The translations under genes were made by a program, and so were the position numbers. A stretch of 64,000 nt of DNA from Pyrus communis (lineage: Eukaryota > Streptophyta > Magnoliopsida > Rosales > Rosaceae), in NCBI RefSeq assembly GCF_963583255.1, contig NC_084809.1, positions 1,307,001-1,371,000 of the forward strand, read 5' to 3'. Under the pieces are notes generated by a model, which worked only from the letters and a program-made list of their open reading frames with translations, did no database searches and had not been told where the DNA came from. This document shows, piece after piece, positions 9,639 to 20,706 of this stretch. Each line of letters begins with the position of its first letter. Positions within the stretch are counted from its first letter, which is position 1.

Positions 9639-10209
9639 TGCAGCCTGTAGAAGTGCAGCTTGACTTTCAAATAACCAAAGTCAATCTTTCCCAAGATTCC
9701 CCAGTGTAGGCGGCCTTTTTAAATTTTTTGCATAGGCCAATGATGTCACTGCCGTGTCGATAACGCGTGAGTGCTTTTCCTCCCACAATTTAATTTGTAT
9801 AAATGTTACCATCAAATTAAAAAAATAAAATTGTATAATTGCTTTACGATGCAATTTCCTTTCTTTTGTAGTTTTAAGGGTGGTGCGCAGGTAGCTTCAA
9901 CTGCGGCTGCTGGTGGACGTCATGCCAGCGTTATAAGAATCTTCGGTGCAAAGCAGGTTCCAACTGTTGGAGTCAGTCTAGAGAGTATTAACGGGAAGAG
10001 ACCTCATCTCCAACAACCTATCTTAACAAAAGATGCAGAAAATTAAGCTCCAACAGGCTAAATAAATGACTATCTATCTTTACTTCGTACACAGTAACTA
10101 AATAAATTTAGCCAGGAAGAGACTGTCGTAGCTTACGTCAAAAGGATCAATGTCGAAAAATAAGTAATTTACTTGCATAAAATAAGGATTAATTTAGCTG
10201 CGAAAACAA
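9639..10209. other. intergenic region between TNL-A and ARM pseudogene
   Basis: Holds the presumed promoter of the minus-strand TNL and, on the plus strand, a 9770-10045 open stretch with no match I recognise and no counterpart in block C beyond its first part. The first 250 bases are nearly identical to the 54455-54700 segment upstream of TNL-C, so the two promoters are paralogous. Confidence 0.5.
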
Positions 10210-12355
10210 GGCGATGATTGAGCTCACGATAGCAGCTTTTTGGATCCTATCGTCTTGCAAGGGAAACAAGCTACCAATTGCATCACATGGAACTAATAGT
10301 TGAATCTTTCGATCAAGATTATGCTGGAGGCATCGGTGTACAAGCCAAACTCGACAGCATAGCCACTTTATGATGAGTCGATATTATACTATATATTTTA
10401 CCCTAATCTTAGTATTAATTTATCTGTTATTTTAGTAAAATTTTGATACTTTGATTATATTCTTAATGTATGACATTTGACTTCATTTGGAGCAAAAAGT
10501 GATCAAACAGATGAATTTTGGAGTAATTCCAATTGGAGGATGTTCGTGAGTCTTTCAAGATGATTGTATTAGAATTCCAGATTTTTCTACTAAGCCGTTT
10601 GACCGTGGCGATGAAATTAAGGCCTAGCGCAGCTTTCTTAGATTGATGTTTCTGGGTATTTTGGAGGTCAATATGGCATATTTTGAAGAAGATTCTTTTT
10701 GAGGATTTGTGGAGAACGTCTTCACTTTCAAAAGAGACATTTTGGGACCAAATCGGGGTTGATTTGGTCGGTCAAAAGTCTAATTTTATGAGAAGTTCGA
10801 ATTTTAGTTCAAATAGGAAACCCTTTTATTTTCTTTTTTTTTTATATTCTATTAAGTTTCCTAGTTTTAGTCTAAGACTTTTTAGGGTTTTATTTTGTAT
10901 TAGTATAAATAAGATATTTAGCCATTAGGGTTAAAGAGAAGAGGGGATAAAACGCATGCACACTTTAGAGAGCTTTTGGATTCAAGTTTATTTTTCAATG
11001 TGTTTTCTATCCTTGTTTTTAATAATATTTTGTTTTATGATTGTTAGTAACTAATTTCCGTTTGCTAGGGTGAGGCCACGAGCCTTAACAAGAATATGTA
11101 GTTTCTTTTCAATTTGCTTATGATATTATGCTTGCAAGTTTGAATTATTAATCACCGGTTTAAACTATCTACTTATCTTAATGCTCAGCTACCATTAGGA
11201 TCTTTAGAATAGTAATTTGATGCAATTTTGGTCGGAGGTCGGTCCTTGAAATTGACGAAGGCTTCTTGTGATTAATATGTGCAAGTTCACTTAAGATGAT
11301 ACCACGTCTTAAGGGTTGTATGGTTTTTCAAAAGATTTCACAAAACTTAATGAGTCATGCATGTTTAGATTTGATCTGAATATCATAGACAGATTGCATG
11401 TTTGATATACGCTCTATGTTGGGGGTCCAAGTAGGCATATATTAGGAAAGCTAACCTTCAAAATATGCATGTGTAATTCATAAATAATTGGAAGAATTAC
11501 ATAGGATTGTTAAGATGGCTGCGGAACCCTAGGCTTTTACAATTTAATTTTCATAAACCGTTTTCTCTTAGCTTATTTTATTTTGTCACTTTATTTAATT
11601 ATTTTCTATTAAATTCGTTTTTATTATTTGAAATCAAAAATCAACTTTTTATCAAACTTTGTTTTAAATAATTAATTAAGATTTGATTTAACACAAATGA
11701 TTCATTCAATCTTTCTGAAGAACGACCTTGTTAGAGCCGACTATACTACAATTACCTTATACTCTTGCAAGTATTTTAGTGTTTTTATCTATACTTTTAC
11801 AGGTGGTAAAAATCCCTATCACTTTACACCACCTCTCGACCTGCCATCACACTATTCCGTCTCCAGTCTCTTCGGGCGTAGTGTTTTCGTTGTTACAAAT
11901 AATCCACGGCTTGGAAATATCAAGCCAACAGGTTGGGAAGGCAATTGCGCTACTTGACGACATTGTTTCTTCATCGTAGACTGCGCTCAAGGAAACTGCA
12001 GGTACATGCGACACAATCTGGGCGCTGGTTGAGACAATTGCAGAGGAATCGACGAAATGCAAGGAGCACACAGCAAGTATCTTCCTGCTTATATGCCAGA
12101 GAAGTACAGAGGACTGATTCTGAGGAAGGAGCAATGAGCATGGATGGGACGTGGACGGCTAAAGCCACGGCACAGGAGTTGCTGTTTCTCTTGAAAGACT
12201 CTTCCAATTATGGATCGAGAAACAAGCAGTCGAGGAACAGGGCTATAGAGCAGATTAGGCAGGACATTGATGCGGGAGGAGAAAAAGTTGATGGGATGAG
12301 TACAACGGTATTGAGGCTGGTGGAGGAGATGCTTGCAAAGATCAGCAGTGGGTGA
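10210..12355 (+). pseudogene. ARM-repeat (U-box-type) pseudogene, block A, split by solo LTR
   Basis: Plus-strand remnant of an armadillo-repeat protein like plant U-box 4/45-type proteins. The first part (10210-10370) reads AAFWILSSCKGNKLPIA and the DQDYAGGIGVQAKLDSIA stretch in shifting frames. After the LTR (from 11827) it reads HNLSTCHHTI-like sequence, VFVVTNNPRLGNI in one frame and SLLQIIHGLEISSQQ in another, then SMDGTWTAKATAQELLFLL and SNYGSRNKQSRNRAIEQI to a stop at 12355. Several frameshifts and stops. No U-box is visible. The same remnant, without the LTR, lies at 54920-55733. Confidence 0.75.
10371..11821. mobile_element. 1.45 kb solo LTR (gypsy-type)
   Basis: TG...CA unit (TGATGAGTCGATATTATAC to AAAATCCCTATCA) flanked by CTTTA at 10366-10370 and 11822-11826. 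Block C has the uninterrupted ARM sequence at the matching site. No internal retrotransposon domain. LTR length and ends suggest an Athila/Tat-type Ty3 element (inference). ORFs inside it are not convincing. Confidence 0.88.
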
Positions 12356-12829
12356 TGATCTCGACCAAACTCTGAGCATTATCATCTACGAGGATGCCGC
12401 CGCCTTTTTCTCTCTTTTGAAATTTAGACTTCTTTGACAAAAATTATCATAAATTTTGAATCGACGGTTGAATTAAAAGTCCAGCACGCAAATAAAAAAC
12501 AATCACAAGAGCTTAGAAAACACCACATCAAAGCAGTCTCATAACAGATCCCACTATCAAGATAAAACCATTCAACAGTATATTGGAACAACAAATCAGT
12601 TGTGTAAGCAATCAACTACGGAAAGGAATAGTGAATACTTTTGTAACTATATACGGCTTAGCTCCAGGAAATCATCCCACCCTCCAAAAACGAACGTACA
12701 GTGTAGCTACCATATTCTCCTTTCACGTAAGAGCTTATTTAACTGACGTTATAACATCTTTCTACAAAGAAAAAAAAAAATATAGGGCCTCTACACCGTG
12801 GCAGAACCCGACATGGATTAGAGTACGTT

Positions 12830-14097
12830 TCAGCCCGACCTTCTATAAAAGCTATAGGCCACGGCCACTGTTGCCGCTGCTCCAACCACGGCAGCAGCTG
12901 CAAGAACATCGCTTTGCTCCCAGTTTCCAATCAAGCTTGACAGCTTCCCTAAGGCATCCTTCCTGGCACGCGACTCTCTGGTTTCTTTCAGCTTCTTTTC
13001 GTGACTTCCACCGTTCTCCTCCAAACTTACTTCCATCATGTAAATCCATTACTATTAGCACCGTCGCAACAGCCTGAAAAGTTCTCATTTTTCTGAATCT
13101 GATTGCCGTTTTCTTGGGGCTTCTCCTGGATTTTCTTACTTTCTCCTCCATTTGAAAGCTTCGGGTCATTAATTTTTTCAGCTTCATCAGAAGATACTCC
13201 CATTTGGCCCCTGTAAGGAATGAAATTGAATTTCATGTTCAGTTATATAAAGATTCAACTCTAAGTTTCGTCAATAGCTATTGAGTAAGAACAGGTATGA
13301 TCAAGCTTAATAAACAATTTGACAACAAACATTACAAATCAGAAACATATACAGGGTAATGCCGTTATATCCAATTCGTTAGATCTGCTTCGCTTTCTCT
13401 GTAAAGTACCTACTTGACCCCATCACCCCGTTCCCCAAACGACCCCTGGTTTGGTTTATCAACAAAAAAAGGGTAGTTTGATTTGGTTCCTCGATGTTAA
13501 TGCAACTCTATATCAATAATCTATCATACAACACTAGAAATCAGCAATCAAAAAATATGACAGACGCTTCAGTTCCAGTGAAATTTTCATCAGAAGGGGG
13601 TAAACAAAACCAAAAACGCACAAACCTCCAAAGTCATTCAATGATCTCTCCCTTCCCAATATGCTGATCAGGCAATTCTGGCACATCATCAAGAGTGACA
13701 TAGCCATACCTGCAATGAATAATGCATAATATTCACATTCCTTCATCTATCCCAATACGATGAATTTTAAATTGTTATGATCCGGATATTACCAATGGCC
13801 TGTTATGCTTCCATCTGAACCTGGGCTGTAGATAATCAAGTTTCCAGCATATTTGTGGCCTCCAATGTGAGAGCAAGCAGTAACAAATACCTGATTCATC
13901 AATCCTCGCAGCTCAGCCTCCACTTGGAACTTATCAATGAGGACAGGTCCACAAACACCACATCTATTATCTCGACTACCATGTGCACATACATTACATG
14001 GGAGCCAGTCAACGCCTCTTGCACTCCAGAAGCCCATGGTTTGTGATTCACAAGGAAATCATCAACAAAGCTGTCCACATCCAACTCTTTCAAGCCC
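12830..14097 (-). pseudogene. SucFer pseudogene (exons 3-5), block A free copy
   Basis: Exon 3 13793-14097, exon 4 13626-13709, exon 5 12830-13210, same phases as the free gene at 56212-59001. It keeps the metal-site pattern VCAHGSRDNRCGVCG and HIGGH, unlike the TNL-fused copies, so it descends from the free gene. Broken by a one-base deletion in exon 3 (near 13998, before VCAHG) and a four-base deletion in exon 5 (near 13036, after NSNGFT). Exons 1-2 are missing; a Raf-like kinase 5' fragment lies upstream instead. Stop-to-stop spacing to the convergent ARM pseudogene (about 475 bases) matches the 55.7-56.2 kb arrangement. Confidence 0.85.
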
Positions 14098-14241
14098 CTT
14101 TGATTGAGAAACAAAAAACAACCTCAGAATCACAAAGTTAAAAATCCCCCATCAGATATCGCTAACACGCCCATTTAGTAATCACGAATACTTATCGAAA
14201 ACCAGCCAACAACCTTCACTAAGTTTTTGTGCTGCACTTTC

Positions 14242-14501
14242 TGTTAAGAGTAACAGCAATACATCACAACCATCACCAGATTAGTTTCATTTACTTGGTT
14301 GTTAAGCTTGGAATGTCTGTGATTAGTTAGATATATTATGCTGAGCTGGCACATAGATTGGGATAGGATATTTATGTATAAATACCATTGTATTGCTCTA
14401 TTGAATGAATAAGAATCATTTGATATATTTTTCACTCTCTCTCTACAATTCTCTTTCTCTCTCTTTACTAAACTTTCCTCTCTGAGTTCTTAAATTCAAC
14501 A
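14242..14501 (+). repeat. copia 5' LTR
   Basis: 260 bases, TGTTAAGAG to AATTCAACA. Contains TATAAATACC near 14378, a likely promoter TATA box, and a CT-rich 3' end. Confidence 0.96.
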
Positions 14502-14562
14502 TGGTATCATCACCATCGTCTAACCGACTCCGATCCGGCGCTTCCCTCTTCTAGCAATTTTC

Positions 14563-16632
14563 TTGCAGTTCTTGCATTTTCTAATCTTCCAAACAGATCG
14601 CTGTTTTCCTGATCTCTTCTTTTTCTCTACAAATTCAGCAAATCTTGATATGTCGGCGGCAGCAGACTCCTCGACTTCTATTCCTCCACCTCCTCCAAAC
14701 CCTAATTCCCTAGCGACTCCTCCTCAGAGTGACATCTCCAATCCTCCGATCATGTCGATTGGAACGATTTCCATTGCCAATGTCGCTGGGATGGTTCCGA
14801 CGAAACTCAATCGTCAAAACTTCATCACTTGGCGCAGTCTCTTCATTCCCGTGCTGAAGCGCTTCAAGCTTCTTGGCCTCGTCAATGGTGAGGATCTGTG
14901 TCCTCCCCAATTTCTTCGTGATTCCTCTGGAAATTGTGTTCTCAATGCTTCTTTTGAGACCTGGTGTGAGCGAGATCAGATCTTGATGATCTGGATCAAC
15001 TCTACGCTCTCTGAAGATCTTCTTCCTTTAACGATTGGCATGGCTGACTCTCGCTCTTTGTGGCAATCTCTTGAGCGGCGTTTCTCAGGCGCTTCTCGCA
15101 CTCATGTTCATAGTCTTCGATCGAAGATTCAAACAATTCAGAAAGGTGACTCTTCAATGACCGAGTTTCTTCATTTGATTAAAGATATTTCTGATAAGCT
15201 TGCTGCTGCTGGTGAACCATTGTCTGAGTCTGATCTTGTTGCATACATATTATCTGGCCTTCCTGATGAGTATGAGTCCTTTGTTGACTCTATTGAGACT
15301 CGAAATGAATCTGTGACTGCTGATGAGCTCCATGGGCTTTTACTGAGCAAAGAAATCTCACTCCAAAAACGCAAAACCAGAGCTGCTTCTTCCTCCACTG
15401 CTCCATTTCATGCCTATGCTGCTCAACCTTCTACTCATGTGGGCAATTTCAACAGAGGTAAATCTCGTGGTCGTTTTCACAACCGTAATCGGTATACTCA
15501 GAATCGCAATTTTGGGGGCAACAATCCTAACAACTGGAACACCAATCCCTCTGGTGGCAACAATCCTACCAACTGGAACCCCAATCCCTCAGGTGGCATT
15601 CTTGGTTCTGGTCATTCTCTCCAGCATTATGGTCCCTCATCTTCCTCTGGTCGCTCGGTTCCATGTCAGCTTTGTCTCCAGTTTGGTCATTGGGCTTCTA
15701 CATGTAATCGTCTCTCTCAGTTTGCTCAACCTCAAGCTCCTACTGCAATGTCTGCCATGACTTCTTCTGCATCCCCTAGCTATTGGCTCACTGATAGCGG
15801 AGCTTCTCATCATGTCACACCTGATCCTTCTGCCCTCAACTCTGCCATTCCCTACTCTGGCAATGATCAGCTTTTTGTTGGTGACGGTAAAGGTCTGTGT
15901 ATTTCTCATACTGGTTCTGCTCTCATTCGAACCAAACATGCTACTTTTCGTTTGAATGATGTTCTTTTAGTTCCTCAGGCTTCCCGTAACTTGTTATCTG
16001 TTTACAAGTTTGTACATGATAACTGGTGCTCTCTGACCTTTGATCCGTTTGGGTTCTATGTCAAGGATCTAAGCACTGGGAATATGCTCTTCCAGGGCCC
16101 CAGTGAAGGAGGCTTGTACCCCTTCTACTGGAATGCTTCAAATGGTGTCTCTGGAATTGCAATCTCCCCAACTGCACTGATGATTGCTAAGGCTGACATC
16201 CACATTTGGCATCGTAGGCTTGGACACCCTTCTGGTGGGATTTTACATTCTGTTGTGAATAAGAATCATCTCCCTGTAATTGGTTCTGTTAATAGTCTTT
16301 CAGTATGTACTGCCTGTCAACTAGGGAAGGCTTCTCGACTATCATTCTCCACTTTACCTTGTACTTCCTCTCGGCCACTTCAATTGCTTCACACAGATGT
16401 ATGGGGTCCCTCTCCTACACCTTCCTGTACTGGTTACCGATTCTATATAATAATAGTGGATGATTTTACCAAATATGGTTGGCTCTATCCTTTACATTTC
16501 AAGTCTGATGTCTTCTCTACTCTCAAGACTTTTATTTTAAAAATTCAGACTCTGCTTGATCTCAAAGTTCAAAGTCTACGGTCTGATTCAGGGGGTGAAT
16601 TCCTGAATAAGTCCCTCCAAAGTTTTTTTTAA
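14563..16632 (+). CDS. copia gag-pol, first part (gag, protease, integrase core)
   Basis: Open frame of 689 codons; the likely start is the second methionine at 14650 (MSAAADSSTS). In order: gag with LNRQNFITWRSLF, the zinc knuckle CQLCLQFGHWASTC (CX2CX4HX4C), aspartic protease WLTDSGASHHVTP, the pre-integrase HIWHRRLGHPSGG, and integrase with LLHTDVWGPS and SLRSDSGGEF (first two catalytic Asp). It stops in a run of eight T at 16623-16630; the reading continues one frame over. The missing match is a single-base frameshift, either real or a homopolymer read error. Confidence 0.93.
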   Translation: MQFLHFLIFQTDRCFPDLFFFSTNSANLDMSAAADSSTSIPPPPPNPNSLATPPQSDISNPPIMSIGTISIANVAGMVPTKLNRQNFITWRSLFIPVLKRFKLLGLVNGEDLCPPQFLRDSSGNCVLNASFETWCERDQILMIWINSTLSEDLLPLTIGMADSRSLWQSLERRFSGASRTHVHSLRSKIQTIQKGDSSMTEFLHLIKDISDKLAAAGEPLSESDLVAYILSGLPDEYESFVDSIETRNESVTADELHGLLLSKEISLQKRKTRAASSSTAPFHAYAAQPSTHVGNFNRGKSRGRFHNRNRYTQNRNFGGNNPNNWNTNPSGGNNPTNWNPNPSGGILGSGHSLQHYGPSSSSGRSVPCQLCLQFGHWASTCNRLSQFAQPQAPTAMSAMTSSASPSYWLTDSGASHHVTPDPSALNSAIPYSGNDQLFVGDGKGLCISHTGSALIRTKHATFRLNDVLLVPQASRNLLSVYKFVHDNWCSLTFDPFGFYVKDLSTGNMLFQGPSEGGLYPFYWNASNGVSGIAISPTALMIAKADIHIWHRRLGHPSGGILHSVVNKNHLPVIGSVNSLSVCTACQLGKASRLSFSTLPCTSSRPLQLLHTDVWGPSPTPSCTGYRFYIIIVDDFTKYGWLYPLHFKSDVFSTLKTFILKIQTLLDLKVQSLRSDSGGEFLNKSLQSFF

Positions 16633-16654
16633 TGATCAAGGCATTACTCATCAG

Positions 16655-19042
16655 TTGAGTTGTCCCCACACTCCTGAGCAAAACGGGTGTGCAAAGAGAA
16701 AACATCGTCATGTTGTTGACATGGGCAGAACCTTGTTATCTCAGAGTGATCTACTTGCACAGTTTTGGGTTGAAGCTTTTCAGACTGCTATCTATCTCAT
16801 TAATTGGTTACCTTCTCAGTCATCTACAGTCAGTCCTTGGGAACTCTTATTCCATGCTTCTCCTAAATATCATACCCTGAAGACGTTTGGTTGTGCTTGT
16901 TATCCATGGTTGCAACCATATTCAAGAGACAAGCTGGATTTCAAAAGCAAGCAGTGCGTGTTTCTGGGCTATAGCTTGAATCACAGTGGCTATAGGTGTT
17001 GGGATCCTATCTCTAATAGACTCTACATCTCCAGACATGTGGTGTTTGATGAATCTTGCTTTCCTTACAAATTTTTGTCTTCTCAAGCCTCATTTTCCAG
17101 CCCGTGTGTGCCTCCTCATTCTCCCACTCCTATGTCTCTCAATCTGTCTTTGCCAATGTCCCATCTTGTGCTACATCCTTCCCCTGCAGATGCCTCACAA
17201 TGTCGCAATGCCCCTTCTTCACCCATATTTCCCACTCTTGAGCAAAACCCTTTATCTTCTCCTGTTCTCGAGTCCATACCTCCTCATCTAGAATCTTTCA
17301 GTCCTGCAGAGTCTCCTAGTTCTCTACCTCCACAACTACCACCAGTCCCTGTCAACACTCATTCTATGCTTACACGAGCAAAGGCAGGTATCCATAAACC
17401 CAAAGTGTTCACAGCCACCAAACACACTCTTCCTTCCACGGTTGATTCTCTTACCACTTTACCTCCTACTCCCTCCACCTTTCTCCAAGCTTCTAAGTCT
17501 TCTCACTGGATGGAAGCTATGCAATCTGAGTTTCAAGCTTTACAGTCCACTGGTACTTGGGAGTTAGTTCCTCATAATTCCAACTACAACCTTGTAGGCT
17601 GCAAGTGGGTCTTCAAAGTCAAGCACAAACCTGATGGTACCATTGAAAGGTACAAAGCCCGCCTTGTGGCTAAAGGCTTTCATCAACAGGAAGGCTTGGA
17701 TTTCTCAGATACCTTTAGTCCTGTTGCTAAACCTACTACCATCAGAATCCTACTCTCCATTGCAGTCACTTATGATTGGTTTGTTCATCAATTGGATGTC
17801 AGTAATGCGTTTCTTCATGGTCACTTAAAGGAAGATGTTTATATGATCCAACCTCCTGGTTTTGTGGATTCTTCCAAACCTCATCATGTGTGTAAACTTC
17901 GAAAATCTCTCTATGGTCTTAAACAGGCTCCTAGAGCTTGGTATGAGGCTTTCTACCATGCTCTTCTCTCTCTGGGGTTTCGGCCTTCCTACTCTGATCC
18001 TAGTCTCTTTATTAAAAGAGACACTTCCATTACCTTTATCTTGGTTTATGTTGATGATATAATCATCACTGGTAGTTCTTCTACTGAGTGCAAATCAATC
18101 ATATCCAACCTGCAAATCCTGTTCCCTGTGAAGGATCTGGGAGATATCCATTATTTTTTGGGTATTGAAGTCCACAAATCTGACCAGGGCTTGTTGCTGC
18201 ATCAGACTAAGTATGCTTTAGACTTACTCAAGAAGACAGATATGCTTGGTGCTAAACCTTGTGCCCCACCCGTGTCTACTGCCAAGCTAGATCATTCCGG
18301 CACTCTTCTCTCTGATCCCACCTCTTATAGGTCCACAGTTGGTGCCTTACAATATCTTACTTGGACCCGGCCTGATTTAGCATTTGCTGTCAACCAGGTT
18401 TGCCAATATATGCACTTTCCACGAACAATTCACTTGCAGGCAGTCAAACGTATACTGAGATACCTCAAGGGCACTGTGGATTCAGGTCTTTGGTTTACTA
18501 AAGGTCCTCAATTTCTCACTGCTTGGTCTGATGCAGATTGGGCAGGTTGCCCTGTGGATAGAAGGTCCACTAGTGGGTATTGTGTGTTCTTAGGCTCTAA
18601 TCTCATCTCCTGGAGTGCTAAGAAACAAGCCACAGTGGCTCGGTCATCCACCGAGGCTGAGTACAGATCTCTTGCTCATACTGCTACTGAGCTTACATGG
18701 GTGTGCAAGATTCTGCACGACATATCCTTCCCTCTGTTACAAAAACCAGTCATCTACTGTGATAACAAAAGTGCCATTGCTCTTGCTTTCAATCCAGTTT
18801 TTCATGCTCGCACTAAGCATGTTGAAATTGACTATCACTATATTCGGGAGAAGGTTTTACTTGGTCATATTGGTGTTCAACATGTTGCTTCCCTTCTCCA
18901 AATTGCAGACATTTTTACCAAGCCTTTAGCTGTTGATCGATTTGCTGCTCTTACTTACAAGCTCTCAGTTCGATCTCCTTCCCTCAGCTTGAGGGGGTGT
19001 GTTAAGAGTAACAGCAATACATCACAACCATCACCAGATTAG
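16655..19042 (+). CDS. copia pol, second part (integrase end, RT, RNase H)
   Basis: Continues the polyprotein after the frameshift. HTPEQNGCAKRKHRHV is the third integrase motif, but the usual catalytic Glu (AERKH) is Lys here (codon AAG near 16695). Reverse transcriptase has WVFKVKHKPDGT, KARLVAKGF and the YVDDI active site near 18050. RNase H has DADWAGCPVDRRSTSGY and SSTEAEYRSLA. The frame ends just inside the 3' LTR, as in many copia elements. Confidence 0.93.
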   Translation: MSCPHTPEQNGCAKRKHRHVVDMGRTLLSQSDLLAQFWVEAFQTAIYLINWLPSQSSTVSPWELLFHASPKYHTLKTFGCACYPWLQPYSRDKLDFKSKQCVFLGYSLNHSGYRCWDPISNRLYISRHVVFDESCFPYKFLSSQASFSSPCVPPHSPTPMSLNLSLPMSHLVLHPSPADASQCRNAPSSPIFPTLEQNPLSSPVLESIPPHLESFSPAESPSSLPPQLPPVPVNTHSMLTRAKAGIHKPKVFTATKHTLPSTVDSLTTLPPTPSTFLQASKSSHWMEAMQSEFQALQSTGTWELVPHNSNYNLVGCKWVFKVKHKPDGTIERYKARLVAKGFHQQEGLDFSDTFSPVAKPTTIRILLSIAVTYDWFVHQLDVSNAFLHGHLKEDVYMIQPPGFVDSSKPHHVCKLRKSLYGLKQAPRAWYEAFYHALLSLGFRPSYSDPSLFIKRDTSITFILVYVDDIIITGSSSTECKSIISNLQILFPVKDLGDIHYFLGIEVHKSDQGLLLHQTKYALDLLKKTDMLGAKPCAPPVSTAKLDHSGTLLSDPTSYRSTVGALQYLTWTRPDLAFAVNQVCQYMHFPRTIHLQAVKRILRYLKGTVDSGLWFTKGPQFLTAWSDADWAGCPVDRRSTSGYCVFLGSNLISWSAKKQATVARSSTEAEYRSLAHTATELTWVCKILHDISFPLLQKPVIYCDNKSAIALAFNPVFHARTKHVEIDYHYIREKVLLGHIGVQHVASLLQIADIFTKPLAVDRFAALTYKLSVRSPSLSLRGCVKSNSNTSQPSPD

Positions 19043-19259
19043 TTTCATTTACTTGGTTGTTAAGCTTGGAATGTCTGTGATTAGTTAGATATATTATGCT
19101 GAGCTGGCACATAGATTGGGATAGGATATTTATGTATAAATACCATTGTATTGCTCTATTGAATGAATAAGAATCATTTGATATATTTTTCACTCTCTCT
19201 CTACAATTCTCTTTCTCTCTCTTTACTAAACTTTCCTCTCTGAGTTCTTAAATTCAACA
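19000..19259 (+). repeat. copia 3' LTR
   Basis: Same 260 bases as the 5' LTR; I find no difference by eye. Confidence 0.96.
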
Positions 19260-19748
19260 CTTTCGACATCATTGCCACTTCCCTCGCAAACCGCACTTCT
19301 CTCTTGGCAATCTGCTCTGGGGTTTCTCCTCTATGAACAATTTTTACAGCAACATCTTGATTCTTATATCGAGAACAAACAAAACGCAACAAACAAACAG
19401 ATTAAGAACACAACAGAACAGAACATCATCTTTGTAACTCGACTCGAAAAACACATATTCGGCATCATAAACACCATAATTGCAGAACACCATGCAAAAA
19501 TCCAACTCAATTTTGCATTTATATTTAACAAGATCTAAGATATCGTATTAAATTGCTAAACTTGAGAGACCAGAAATTAAGAATCTAAGACAAAACAAAC
19601 ACAGACGTTGTACTTACTTTCCTTCGTACACTTTGGCATGCGCGCCTTCCCCAATCCTCGTACCAACAAAAAGATGTTTTTGATCGATCAGCCACTTGGC
19701 ATCCAAATCGAAATCCGCAACTGAATAAACCCCATTACCAGATCCCAT

Positions 19749-20706
19749 AATTTTCTCTCTCTAAAATTCTAAAACAAGAACAACATACACTGACTAATTA
19801 ACCAAAACAAAGGATACCCTTTATTTGTAGGACTACATTTGAAGTAAACATGGAAGCCTTGGTCTAGATAAAAATGAATAAAAATGGAAAAAACTAATGA
19901 AGTAAGGAGACTTTGTATGATTGAAGAGGGAGAAAGTTTAAGGCTTTCTATAATAAAAGGACTTGCTTCGTACTGTAGGTTTCAGAAAACAGACCCATCC
20001 CCGGAATCACGGTTGTGGATCCTACAAATATAGGGTGTCTTTTGTTTAAGGGGCAAAGAATAAAATCCCAGAGGCACCCACCAACAACCCCACAATTTTA
20101 AAATGGCCACTGATGAGAATCACTTTGACTGTAATCGAATTTAGAATCTCTTACTTACAAAAGATTTTTCAATGTACCGAAGACACAGTGTAATAATACA
20201 ATTGGTTGAAAACTTTAAAAAATTTTCAAACAATTGTATTATGACACTTGGTGTACTGGGTCGTGTTTACAAAACACTGAAAAATTTCTCCTCACTTAAA
20301 GTCAGAATGAATACTACAAAATTGTATTACTAAGTGACTACTAAATAACTTATTTATATATTTGATTTGTAAAAGTTTAGGGAAAATGAAAGCTACTTCA
20401 TCCCAAGGTCAAGCATACCACAAGACTCCTCGAGGATTTACAAAAGGGGTTCTTAGGCTATTTTTGGTTTTTACATATTGTCCACCAATAAGAGTTGCTT
20501 GCAATGAAACTCAAACCAAGACCTTACAACTCAACTAATCCTCGTTGAAAAGTACAATTATATTTTAGCAATCTTTTAACTAATTTAAACTAAATTATTA
20601 AGTCAAAAACTCCATGCAATAAACACTTTGTTTTAATCAAATTAGTTATATACGATAATATAATGTCTATTTATATCATTGATTCTAAGATTTGATAAAG
20701 AGAATA
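19749..20706. other. upstream region of the kinase fragment; MITE
   Basis: Presumed promoter of the Raf-like kinase fragment followed by AT-rich sequence. The only element I can define is the MITE at 20162-20289. Nothing coding. Confidence 0.5.
20162..20289. mobile_element. fold-back MITE, copy 1
   Basis: Inverted ends (GATTTTTCAATGT on the left, ACACTGAAAAATTTC on the right) around a hairpin core TAATACAATTGGTTG / CAATTGTATTATGAC. Two relatives occur at 24992-25133 and 58111-58252. Ends are approximate. Confidence 0.7.

Larger units (their letters stand above)
14242..19259 (+). mobile_element. full-length Ty1/copia retrotransposon
   Basis: 5,018-base element with 260-base LTRs (14242-14501, 19000-19259) that appear identical, TG...CA ends, target duplication CTTTC (14237-14241, 19260-19264), a primer-binding site starting TGGTATCA directly after the 5' LTR, and a polypurine tract GAGGGGGTG before the 3' LTR. 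Domain order gag, protease, integrase, RT, RNase H is copia. Ale-type lineage is my guess from the short LTRs. Identical LTRs point to a very recent insertion. Confidence 0.97.
14214..19748 (-). pseudogene. Raf-like (HT1/STY-type) protein kinase 5' fragment split by copia
   Basis: Exon 1 (19618-19748) starts at ATG 19748 and reads MGSGNGVYSVADFDLDAKWL, then LFVGTRIGEGAHAKVYEGK, the glycine loop. Exon 2 (about 19260-19369, resuming at 14214-14241) reads YKNQDVAVKIVHRGETPEQ, EVRFAREVAMMSKV and QHKNLVK, with the catalytic lysine in VAVKIV. The copia element is inserted between SK and V, with CTTTC duplicated. The usual continuation (FIGACKEP and the catalytic loop) is absent: after KNLVK the sequence enters an intron that fuses to the SucFer exon 3 upstream intron. 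The acceptor before exon 2 also looks lost (CG instead of AG). This is a chimeric, dead 5' gene piece. Confidence 0.82.

Noticed and set aside
9325..9663. plus-strand ORFs opposite the TIR exons (also 54141-54560)
   Set aside because: Shadows of the TIR coding sequence; no family features.
12583..13077. 164-codon plus-strand ORF
   Set aside because: Mostly the antisense shadow of SucFer exon 5.
17056..17291. small ORFs overlapping copia pol
   Set aside because: Alternative frames of the pol coding sequence.
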